64,000 bases of DNA, taken from positions 26,235 to 90,234 of the forward strand of contig CALEPV010000066.1 in NCBI GenBank assembly GCA_937910905.1, written 5' to 3'. Shown here piece after piece: positions 57,659-64,000 of this stretch. The notes under the pieces were generated by a model that saw only the letters and a list, made by a program, of their open reading frames with translations, made no database searches and was not told where the DNA came from. Source of the stretch: an uncultured Prevotellaceae bacterium. Its GTDB lineage: Bacteria > Bacteroidota > Bacteroidia > Bacteroidales > Bacteroidaceae. Within the stretch, counting starts at the first letter, position 1. Each line of letters starts with the position of its first letter. Both the position numbers and the translations under genes were made by a program.

Positions 57659-58633
57659 ATGAGAACTCCGTCCGAACTCCTTCAACTGTTCAATACCCAC
57701 CTCGCCCAGCTGCCACTCGACCGTAAGCCCGCCGGCCTCTATGAACCGGTACGCTACGAACTGTCACTCGGCGGCAAGCGCATACGCCCCGTGCTGATGC
57801 TGCTGGCCTATCAGCTCTATCGCGAAGACGTGGAAGCAATAATGCCCACAGCGCTGGGCATCGAGATGTACCACAACTACACCCTGCTGCACGACGATGT
57901 GATGGATCGCGCCGACATGCGACGCGGTAAGCCCACTGTGCACAAGGTGTGGAACGACAATACAGCCATCCTCTCCGGCGATGCCATGCTGGTGCTGGCC
58001 TACCAGCTGATGAGCCGCACCGCTCCTGAACATCTGACGCAAGTGCTGGCACGCTTCACCGAGACCGCGCTGGAGATAGGCGAGGGACAGCAGTACGACA
58101 TGGAGTTTGAGAGCCGTGCAGATGTCACCGAGCAGGAGTATATAGAGATGATACGCCTTAAGACCTCTGTCCTGCTGGCTGCTGCACTGGAGATAGGAGC
58201 CATGCAGGCTGATGCTCCTGCCGCCGACTGCCGTGCGCTGTACGACTTCGGGCAGTACCTGGGCTTGGCATTCCAGCTGCAGGACGACTTGCTCGATGTC
58301 TATGGCGACCCAGCCACCTTCGGCAAGCAGATAGGCGGCGACATCCTGTGCAACAAGAAGACCTTCATGCTCATACACGCCCTGCTGGCTGCTGATGCGG
58401 CTCAGCGCGCCACTCTCGACCGCTGGCTGTTTGCCTCGGAGTTCGATGCTGCCGAGAAGATAGCAGCTGTCACTGAGATATACAACCAGCTGGACATACG
58501 TCAGCTGGCCGAAGCCAAGATCGATGAGTACTTCTCGCTGGCGCTGGCTCAGCTCGATGCGTTGAGCATTGAGCCTGCCCGCAAGCAGACGCTGGCCAGC
58601 CTGGCACACTCGCTCATGGGACGCAAATCGTGA
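57659..58633 (+). CDS. Short-chain trans-prenyl diphosphate synthase (polyprenyl synthetase family)
   Basis: A 324-residue class I prenyltransferase. The first Asp-rich motif is LLHDDVMDRADMRRGKPTVH, the second FQLQDDLLDVYGD, and KRIRPVL carries the diphosphate-binding Lys and Arg. A Tyr lies five residues before the first Asp-rich motif, which in known synthases limits the product to about C15 or C20. It is therefore probably a farnesyl or geranylgeranyl diphosphate synthase. tatD follows 7 bp later. The ATG at 57659 is preceded by the AT-rich segment. Confidence 0.88.
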   Translation: MRTPSELLQLFNTHLAQLPLDRKPAGLYEPVRYELSLGGKRIRPVLMLLAYQLYREDVEAIMPTALGIEMYHNYTLLHDDVMDRADMRRGKPTVHKVWNDNTAILSGDAMLVLAYQLMSRTAPEHLTQVLARFTETALEIGEGQQYDMEFESRADVTEQEYIEMIRLKTSVLLAAALEIGAMQADAPAADCRALYDFGQYLGLAFQLQDDLLDVYGDPATFGKQIGGDILCNKKTFMLIHALLAADAAQRATLDRWLFASEFDAAEKIAAVTEIYNQLDIRQLAEAKIDEYFSLALAQLDALSIEPARKQTLASLAHSLMGRKS

Positions 58634-58640
58634 AGCAACA

Positions 58641-59423
58641 GTGATAGACACCCACTGTCATATATACACCGAGGAGTTCGCGGCCGATGCCGAGCAGGTC
58701 ATCGGACGTGCGCAGGAGGCAGGCGTGGAGTGCATCTTCATGCCCTGTATCAACTGTCACTCGGTAGCGCCTATGCTACAGCTGGCCGGGCAGCACCCCG
58801 GCTACCTGTACCCCATGATGGGACTGCACCCCGAGGATGTCACCGACCACTACCTGGCCGACCTCGATGCGATGGAGGCTCTGCTGCAGCAGCCCGACCA
58901 TCCGTACATCGCCATCGGTGAGGTGGGACTCGACCTGTACTGGGATGCGACATATAGCGTCCAGCAGCTCGACGCGCTGAACCGGCAGGTGCAGTGGGCC
59001 CTGCGATACGACCTGCCGCTGATGATACACTGTCGCAAAGCACACCGTATGCTCGTCGATGCCCTGGAGCCATACCGCGAACAGCTCAGCGGAGTGTTCC
59101 ACTGCTTCGGTGGCAGCGAAGCCGAGGCTGCCGAGCTGATGGAGTTCCCGCATTTCGCTCTGGGCATAGGCGGTGTGCTCACCTTCAAGAAGTCCACTCT
59201 GCCCGATGTGCTGCGCTCCACTGTGCCGCTGGAGCGGGTGGTGCTCGAGACCGATGCCCCCTATCTGGCACCGGTTCCACACCGTGGAAAGCGCAACGAG
59301 AGCAGCTTCCTGCCGTCTGTCGTAGCGCGTCTGTCCGACGTCTACGGCACCAGCATCGCCGACATCGAACAGCAAACCACCGCCACGGCACTCTCAATCT
59401 TCACAAAAGCCACCAAACCATAG
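58641..59423 (+). CDS. tatD: TatD-family metal-dependent DNase
   Basis: A 260-residue TIM-barrel hydrolase. Metal and catalytic motifs are DTHCHIY at the N-terminus, GEVGLDLYWD, MIHCRKAHR, VFHCFGGSEAEA and LETDAPYLAP. TatD proteins are Mg-dependent 3'-5' nucleases. I chose GTG at 58641, which gives VIDTHCH, the standard family start. The in-frame ATG at 58569 lies inside the preceding prenyl synthase gene and adds 24 unrelated residues. Confidence 0.92.
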   Translation: MIDTHCHIYTEEFAADAEQVIGRAQEAGVECIFMPCINCHSVAPMLQLAGQHPGYLYPMMGLHPEDVTDHYLADLDAMEALLQQPDHPYIAIGEVGLDLYWDATYSVQQLDALNRQVQWALRYDLPLMIHCRKAHRMLVDALEPYREQLSGVFHCFGGSEAEAAELMEFPHFALGIGGVLTFKKSTLPDVLRSTVPLERVVLETDAPYLAPVPHRGKRNESSFLPSVVARLSDVYGTSIADIEQQTTATALSIFTKATKP

Positions 59424-59528
59424 CGCGAAAACCGCTCTCTTGGCCAGCTATTACACGTCTATTCAAGAAATTCTGCCACCAAAATGAAGATTTTGCGCGA
59501 TTTTGTTTCCACTGTGAGAGATAAAAGG

Positions 59529-59536
59529 TATTTTTG
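59529..59536 (+). promoter_or_regulatory. exbB promoter, -7 box
   Basis: TATTTTTG lies 67 bp before the exbB ATG, suggesting that exbB-exbD has its own promoter apart from tonB. Confidence 0.5.
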
Positions 59537-59602
59537 TAGCGAATTAGCGATATTAGCTTGAAGTATACATAATCAAACATCAATCATTTAATCCTAATCA
59601 AA

Positions 59603-60478
59603 ATGAAAAAGTATTTTGCAATTGTTGCAATGGTTGCAGCCTGCACCTTTGGTATGACACCTTCCGTGATGGCTCAGGCCGCCGAGAACCAAGAGGCCAC
59701 CGCCGAGCAAGTCGATGAGGCTGCCGCTCAGGAAGATCAGGACTCCATCGCAGCTGCTGAGGCAGCCGCAGAGGAGGCTGAAGCTGCCGCAGAAGAAGAG
59801 GACGCTACTCCTGTTGAACAACCCAAGGAGACACTTCACAAGGTGCTCAAGACAAAGTTCATCGAGGGTGATGCAGGCTTCATGAGCCTCGTTGCTATCG
59901 CACTCGTACTGGGTCTCGCATTCTGCATCGAGCGTATCATCTATCTGACACTCGCTCAGGTGAACACCCGCAACTTCATTGAGACACTCGCCGCCAAGGT
60001 TGAGAAGGGCGACATCAAGGGTGCTATTGACTTCTGCGCAGGCACACGCGGCCCTGTGGCCCAGATTTCAAAGAAGGCTATGCAGAACCTTGCCAGCGAC
60101 GACCAGAACGACATCGCTACCATCGAGCGTACTATCAACATTGAGGCTGAGGTTCAGGGCGCATACCTCGAGGAGAACTGCTCCTGGATTACACTGTTCA
60201 TCGCCATGGCTCCTTCACTCGGATTCCTTGGTACTGTGATCGGTATGGTTGCCGCATTCGATGCTATCGAGGCAGCAGGTGATATCAGCCCGACCGTCGT
60301 TGCCGGTGGTATGAAGGTGGCACTTATCACAACTATCTTCGGTATCGTGGTTGCACTTATCCTACAGGTGTTCTACAACTACATCCTCGCTCGCGTTGAG
60401 GCTCTGAACTCCAACATGGAGGAGGCCGCTATGGGTCTGCTCGACATGTGCGTGAAGTCCGACAAGTGCAAGAAGTAA
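59603..60478 (+). CDS. exbB: ExbB/TolQ-type proton channel protein with acidic N-terminal extension
   Basis: A 291-residue MotA/TolQ/ExbB family protein. It begins with a signal-like segment (MKKYFAIVAMVAACTFGMTPSVMA) and a stretch of about 50 residues made mostly of Ala and Glu (AAAEAAAEEAEAAAEEEDATP). Three core transmembrane helices follow, near residues 95-115, 195-225 and 233-257. Conserved sequence includes IAMAPSLGFLGTVIGMVAAF and GGMKVALITTIFGIVVALI, which line the channel. With ExbD it would convert proton flow into motion of TonB. The Ala/Glu extension should be periplasmic. Confidence 0.93.
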   Translation: MKKYFAIVAMVAACTFGMTPSVMAQAAENQEATAEQVDEAAAQEDQDSIAAAEAAAEEAEAAAEEEDATPVEQPKETLHKVLKTKFIEGDAGFMSLVAIALVLGLAFCIERIIYLTLAQVNTRNFIETLAAKVEKGDIKGAIDFCAGTRGPVAQISKKAMQNLASDDQNDIATIERTINIEAEVQGAYLEENCSWITLFIAMAPSLGFLGTVIGMVAAFDAIEAAGDISPTVVAGGMKVALITTIFGIVVALILQVFYNYILARVEALNSNMEEAAMGLLDMCVKSDKCKK

Positions 60479-60530
60479 GCTGAGCTTACGAGTTAAATCC
60501 TATACACATTAATCCAATAACAAGTAAGAT

Positions 60531-61022
60531 ATGAAACTCGAAAAGCTTTCCAGCCTTGCACTATATGTATGTATCATACTGGGTGCGCTGTGCTTCGCGT
60601 TCTTCTTCCTCTGGGACTACGGATTGAAGGATGCAGCCGACCATACCGCACCGCGTTTCACCGATGCTGTTCTGTACCTCATGTATGCACTGGCAGCAGT
60701 GACACTCTGCCTCACCGTATGGGGTCTCGTGAAGAGCGTAATGGTTAGCCTGGGCACCAAGGGACCGAACCCAACAGGTATTCCTAGCGGCATGGTGACT
60801 GTATGCACATGGTCTGCTGTCATCGCCGCCCTCGTAATCGGTTTCGTGCTGGGCACTGGCAGCGAGGCTTTTGTCACAACATCAGGTGCTGAGACATCAG
60901 CATTCATGGTGCAGGTGACCGAAATGTTCCTCTGGGCCATCTACATCCTGGCCATCATCACAGTGCTGGCCGTCGTGGTGTGCATGTCCGGCTTCCTCGC
61001 ACGCTCTGCCACTAAGAAGTAA
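60531..61022 (+). CDS. Small four-helix membrane protein in the exbB-exbD operon
   Basis: A 163-residue protein with about four hydrophobic helices (about residues 7-28, 42-68, 85-110 and 125-155) and no motif I recognise. It lies 52 bp after exbB and 30 bp before the first exbD, in the same direction. Similar uncharacterised proteins appear in this position in other Bacteroidetes Ton operons, so a structural role in the Ton motor is possible. No function should be assumed. Confidence 0.85.
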   Translation: MKLEKLSSLALYVCIILGALCFAFFFLWDYGLKDAADHTAPRFTDAVLYLMYALAAVTLCLTVWGLVKSVMVSLGTKGPNPTGIPSGMVTVCTWSAVIAALVIGFVLGTGSEAFVTTSGAETSAFMVQVTEMFLWAIYILAIITVLAVVVCMSGFLARSATKK

Positions 61023-61052
61023 CAACAACCATTTTATCATCAATAAGAGAAT

Positions 61053-61685
61053 ATGGCAAGAAAGAAAAAGAAAGTGCCAGGGTTGAACGCCAGTTCAACA
61101 GCCGACATCTCGTTCATTCTGCTCATCTTCTTCCTTGTGACCACATCAATGGACACCGACACGGGTCTGACCCGCCGTCTGCCGCAGCCGCCTGAGCCAA
61201 ATCAGGAGGACGCCATGATGGACGTCAAGGAGCGCAACGTCTTGAACGTGAAGATGAACGCCGATGGCAACATGATGATAAAGTCGGAGGTTGAGACACG
61301 CTTCTTCAATCTGAGCATTGAGCAAGAGCGCACAGATGGGCTCCGCTATCTGCACAACACCGTAAAGGAGTTCGTGCAGAACAAGGACAACAACCCGCAT
61401 CTGCCGCAGCTCTATCCACGCGAGATAGACCTCCTCGGACCATGCAACGTTACGGAGAAGCACGTGATATCCGTGCAGACCGACCGTGGCACACCATACG
61501 AGGTGTATTTCGAGGTGCAGGACGTAATCGTTGGAGCATACAATGAGCTCCGCGACGAAGCCGCTAAGAGATACTTCAGCAAGCCTTACGAGAAGCTGTC
61601 GGAGGAGGAGAAGATCGCTATGCGTACTCTCTACCCGCAGAAGATATCGGAGGCCGAACCTAAAACCTATGGAGACCAAAAGTAA
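61053..61685 (+). CDS. exbD: ExbD-family protein, long form
   Basis: A 210-residue ExbD/TolR protein. A short basic N-terminus (MARKKKKVPGLN) precedes the transmembrane helix with the key aspartate in STADISFILLIFFLVTTSM. The periplasmic domain is longer than usual, with an insert around NLSIEQERTDGLRYLHNTVKEFVQNKDNN, and ends in an extra acidic/Lys tail (LSEEEKIAMRTLYPQK). Its stop overlaps the next exbD start (TAATG). Two different ExbD proteins in tandem are common in Bacteroidetes Ton systems. Confidence 0.92.
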   Translation: MARKKKKVPGLNASSTADISFILLIFFLVTTSMDTDTGLTRRLPQPPEPNQEDAMMDVKERNVLNVKMNADGNMMIKSEVETRFFNLSIEQERTDGLRYLHNTVKEFVQNKDNNPHLPQLYPREIDLLGPCNVTEKHVISVQTDRGTPYEVYFEVQDVIVGAYNELRDEAAKRYFSKPYEKLSEEEKIAMRTLYPQKISEAEPKTYGDQK

Positions 61686-62143
61686 TGGCTAAGAAAGGAA
61701 GTCGCGAATTGCCGGAGATGAACACATCATCTCTGCCTGACTTGATATTCACTATCCTCTTCTTCTTCATGATCGTTACCACCATGCGTGAAGTAACACT
61801 GAAGGTGAAGTTCACCGTGCCGCAGGGTACGCAGCTGGAGAAGCTGGAGAAGAAGTCAAGCGTATCGTTCATATACGTGGGTCCTCCTACTGACCAGCTT
61901 CGTGGACAGATGGGTTCAGGTACGCGTATACAGCTGAATGACCGCTATGCCGAGACAACGGAACTGATTGACTTCGTGGCACAGGAGCGCACCACTATGG
62001 AAGACCCTGCATCGCAGGTAATGTCGCTCAAGGTCGACACGAAGACAAAGATGGGTATCATCACCGATATCAAGGAGCAGTTGCGTAAGGCTTGGGCCTT
62101 GAAGATCAACTACTCGGCAACAAGGAAAGCGCAGAAGAACTAA
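61685..62143 (+). CDS. exbD: ExbD-family protein, short form
   Basis: A 152-residue ExbD/TolR protein. The transmembrane helix is MNTSSLPDLIFTILFFFMIVTTM, with the proton-carrying Asp in SLPDLIF. The periplasmic part is of normal length and ends in KAWALKINYSATRKAQKN. It is translationally coupled to the long exbD and closes the operon. A hairpin at 62206-62238 probably ends transcription. Confidence 0.93.
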   Translation: MAKKGSRELPEMNTSSLPDLIFTILFFFMIVTTMREVTLKVKFTVPQGTQLEKLEKKSSVSFIYVGPPTDQLRGQMGSGTRIQLNDRYAETTELIDFVAQERTTMEDPASQVMSLKVDTKTKMGIITDIKEQLRKAWALKINYSATRKAQKN

Positions 62144-62205
62144 TCAGTGCGGCATCGCACGCCAGCGTGTAGCTGGTAGCAAGCAGCAATTATTAACACA
62201 CGTAC

Positions 62206-62238
62206 AAGCGGCGGCCTCTGCCACAGAGGTCGCCGCTT
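62206..62238 (+). terminator. Hairpin between exbD and the Lrp gene
   Basis: AAGCGGCGGCCTCTG and CAGAGGTCGCCGCTT form a 15-bp stem with one G-U pair and a 3-nt loop. It ends 16 bp before the lrp ATG. It could end the exb operon or act in the lrp leader. Confidence 0.65.
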
Positions 62239-62254
62239 CAATAGGCCAATAATC

Positions 62255-62713
62255 ATGGCACATCTCGATCAACTAGACAAACAAATACTTTCGCTTATAT
62301 CCAAGGATGCGCGCATAGCCTTCCTGGAAGTCGCCCGAATCTGCAATGTCAGCGGCGCTGCCATACACCAGCGCATACAGCGACTCTCCAATATGGGTGT
62401 CATCAAGGGCTCGGAGTTCATACTCAACCCTGCCGAGGTCGGCTATGATACATGTGCATTCGTTGGCATATACCTCAAGCAGCCTTCGGACTTCGATCGC
62501 GTGATGGCTGGTCTGGAGTTTATACCAGAGATAGTGGAATGCCACGTCACCACTGGCGGCTACGACATGTTCATCAAGCTATATGGTCGCAACAATGCTC
62601 ATCTGATGGAAATCATCAAGGATAAGATTCGTCCGCTGGACCTCCAGCGGACGGAGACCATCATTAGTTTCCACGAAGCATTTAAGCGCCAGATGCCCAT
62701 ACCAAACGACTAA
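62255..62713 (+). CDS. Lrp/AsnC family transcriptional regulator
   Basis: A 152-residue Lrp/AsnC protein. The N-terminal helix-turn-helix is ARIAFLEVARICNVSGAAIHQRIQRLSNMGVI (about residues 19-50). The C-terminal RAM ligand domain has FVGIYLKQPSDFDRVMAGL, EIVECHVTTGGYDMFIKLYG and the final TIISFHEAFKRQMPI. Members usually sense amino acids, but the ligand is unknown. It is a single gene flanked by hairpins. No own -7 box is clear in the short upstream gap. Confidence 0.92.
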   Translation: MAHLDQLDKQILSLISKDARIAFLEVARICNVSGAAIHQRIQRLSNMGVIKGSEFILNPAEVGYDTCAFVGIYLKQPSDFDRVMAGLEFIPEIVECHVTTGGYDMFIKLYGRNNAHLMEIIKDKIRPLDLQRTETIISFHEAFKRQMPIPND

Positions 62714-62727
62714 CTCCGGTTTGGCAA

Positions 62728-62782
62728 AGCGTAAGGCCTACTTCCAAGACAGCACCTCTTTCTTGGAGGTAGGCCTTGCGCT
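62728..62782. terminator. Long hairpin after the Lrp gene
   Basis: AGCGTAAGGCCTACTTCCAAGA pairs with TCTTGGAGGTAGGCCTTGCGCT over 22 positions with two mismatches or wobble pairs. The loop is about 11 nt, followed by TTTACT. It is long for a simple terminator. Confidence 0.75.
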
Positions 62783-62853
62783 TTACTGCCGATATTTTCC
62801 TGGCCAGCATCCAATTTCGTTGCGTATTTCTTTGTGCATCGGCATTTAATCCC

Positions 62854-62861
62854 TACTTTTG
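62854..62861 (+). promoter_or_regulatory. -7 promoter box for the Rpn-type nuclease gene
   Basis: TACTTTTG lies 24 bp before the ATG at 62885. Confidence 0.55.
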
Positions 62862-62884
62862 CGACGTACAGTAATATATACATC

Positions 62885-63877
62885 ATGTCCAACGACAGGC
62901 CAGAGCGCTACATCAATCCTTACACCGACTTCGGCTTCAAGAAGCTGTTCGGAACAGAGATGAACAAGGACTTGCTCATCAGTTTCCTCAATGCTCTGTT
63001 CAATGACACCAGAAGGGAGATTGAGGACATAGAGTACCTGAATGGCGAGAATCTGGGCGACGGGTATGGAGACCGCCGCTCTGTGTTCGATGTCTATTGC
63101 AAGGCATCGGACGGTAGCCGCTTTATCGTGGAGATGCAGAAGGCAGAGCAGTCATATTTCAAGGACCGCAGCGTCTATTATGCCACTACGCCTATTCGTC
63201 AGCAGGCTCCTAAAGGGCAGTGGGACTATCATCTGGACAATGTCTATGCCGTGGGCATTCTGAATTTCGAGTTCTCGCACGGTGAGTATCCTGCAGACAG
63301 CTACCTGCATGTCATCAAGCTGAAGGATGTGGAGGATAATCATGTGTTCTACGACAAGCTGACATTCATCTACCTTGAGATGCCGAAGTTCATCAAGACG
63401 GAGGATGAGCTGGAGACAATGTTCGACAAGTGGATGTTTGTGCTGCACAATCTATACCGCCTGTTGGAACGACCCAAGGCACTACAAGACCGGATTTTCC
63501 AGAAGCTGTTCGACCAGGCAGAGATTGCCCGCTACTCAGACACAGAGCGCAGGCAGTATGAGGAGAGCAAAAAGATGTTTTGGGATAACTTCAGTGTAAT
63601 CAAGACTGCACGAGAGAAGGGAAAGGCTGAAGGTATTGCTGAAGGTATTGCAAAAGGAATTGAAGAAGGCTTGCAGCAAGGGCGTGAAGAAGGCTTGCAG
63701 AAGGGGCGAGAAGAAGGCTTGCAGCAAGGGCGAGAAGAAGGCTTGCAGAAGGGCCGTGAAGAAGGGCGAGAGGAAGAAGCCATATCCGTAGCCCTCAAGC
63801 TGAAGTCGATGAACCTGCCTATTGAGCAGATAGCACAGGCTACAGGTCTCTCTATTGTGCAAATCACGTCATTATAA
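62885..63877 (+). CDS. Rpn family PD-(D/E)XK nuclease/putative transposase with C-terminal tandem repeats
   Basis: A 330-residue protein of the Rpn/YhgA-like PD-(D/E)XK family, common in Bacteroidetes and often called transposase. The N-terminus YINPYTDFGFKKLFGTEMNKDLLISFLNALF is characteristic. The nuclease core is RSVFDVYCKASDGSRFIVEMQKAEQ (Asp, then Glu-x-Gln). Near the C-terminus, residues about 260-291 are four 8-residue repeats (EEGLQQGR or EEGLQKGR) coded by 24-bp tandem units, preceded by EGIAEGIAKGI repeats. The last 30 residues resemble a small HTH (MNLPIEQIAQATGLSIVQI). The start MSNDRPERY at 62885 is preferred to an ATG 51 bp upstream. Confidence 0.88.
   Translation: MSNDRPERYINPYTDFGFKKLFGTEMNKDLLISFLNALFNDTRREIEDIEYLNGENLGDGYGDRRSVFDVYCKASDGSRFIVEMQKAEQSYFKDRSVYYATTPIRQQAPKGQWDYHLDNVYAVGILNFEFSHGEYPADSYLHVIKLKDVEDNHVFYDKLTFIYLEMPKFIKTEDELETMFDKWMFVLHNLYRLLERPKALQDRIFQKLFDQAEIARYSDTERRQYEESKKMFWDNFSVIKTAREKGKAEGIAEGIAKGIEEGLQQGREEGLQKGREEGLQQGREEGLQKGREEGREEEAISVALKLKSMNLPIEQIAQATGLSIVQITSL
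63662..63757 (+). repeat. Four 24-bp in-frame tandem repeats in the Rpn gene
   Basis: Units at 63662, 63686, 63710 and 63734 follow GAAGAAGGCTTGCAG then CAAGGGCGA or AAGGGGCGA. They alternate between CAG-CAA and CAG-AAG versions, so the real duplication unit may be 48 bp. Each unit is eight codons, so copy-number change would keep the frame. The 123 bp after the stop to the window end shows nothing I recognise. Confidence 0.9.
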
Positions 63878-64000
63878 AATAAGTGAACAATCTTTCGCAT
63901 GGTTAACGGCAAGGCCTTTAAGCGATGGTTAAAAAATAACTTGGTACGATTTTATAGGAAAGGATTAGCACTCATCTTTTTGGCTTCTTTGCCTCCACTC

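Noticed and set aside
58569..58640. Upstream ATG for tatD
   Set aside because: The added residues lie inside the prenyl synthase gene and precede the DTHCH motif, which is normally at the very N-terminus.
62885..63877. Insertion sequence around the Rpn-type gene
   Set aside because: No terminal inverted repeats or target duplication could be seen, and the right side is cut by the window end.

Overview
The window comes from a Bacteroidales genome with fairly high GC content, most likely Prevotellaceae or a close relative. This rests on several signs: Bacteroidetes-type -7 promoter boxes (TAnnTTTG) in front of many genes, a PorQ homologue of the type IX secretion system, a TonB/ExbB/ExbD/ExbD system with a thiamine-type TonB-dependent receptor, glycoside hydrolases of families GH53 and GH95, a DUF2723 membrane protein, and a division cluster in the Bacteroidetes order (rsmH, ftsL-like, ftsI, murE, mraY, murD, ftsW, murG, murC, ftsQ, ftsA, ftsZ). 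The species cannot be fixed from the sequence alone. I saw no tRNA, rRNA, CRISPR array, prophage or complete insertion sequence.

Layout. 0.2-5.2 kb (+): a DUF2723 glycosyltransferase-like protein, a polysaccharide deacetylase and recO. 5.2-21 kb (-): the complete dcw (division and cell wall) cluster, interrupted by an array of 22-bp repeats between murG and murC and by a 205-bp inverted-repeat-bounded insert between ftsW and murG. 21-29.2 kb (-): sufS, an RsmF-like rRNA methyltransferase, a GH53 galactanase, ruvB, a hemerythrin/LuxR regulator, rluD, a PASTA protein and rpmH. 29.4-35.8 kb: efp, a two-gene 5'-nucleotidase, rplS and a GH95 enzyme. 35.8-43.4 kb (-): a TIR membrane protein, an exported KduI-like isomerase, an orphan galactitol-type PTS IIC, a coiled-coil membrane protein invaded by a short repeat, pepD and a flippase-like membrane protein. 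43.4-46.8 kb: ksgA, then argR-GNAT-argG. 46.9-53.7 kb (+): a TPP riboswitch leading a thiamine uptake pair (receptor plus PnuT-like transporter), xseA, a DUF1573 protein and meaB. 53.8-56.4 kb (-): cmk-ispH and porQ. 56.7-62.1 kb (+): tonB, a prenyl synthase, tatD, exbB, a small membrane protein and two exbD genes. 62.3-63.9 kb (+): an Lrp/AsnC regulator and an Rpn-type PD-(D/E)XK nuclease with in-frame tandem repeats.

Functional links. The dcw genes make and polymerise lipid II at the septum. TonB/ExbB/ExbD energises outer-membrane receptors such as the thiamine receptor. The GH53 and GH95 enzymes attack plant or host glycans and share a C-terminal tail. argR-GNAT-argG is an arginine module with possible operators.

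The most unusual signal is a dispersed element found five times. Each copy holds four or five imperfect palindromes at an exact 22-bp period and sits directly after a stop codon. Neighbouring units are more complementary to each other than to themselves, which points to paired hairpins, possibly a family of modular 3'-end or terminator elements.
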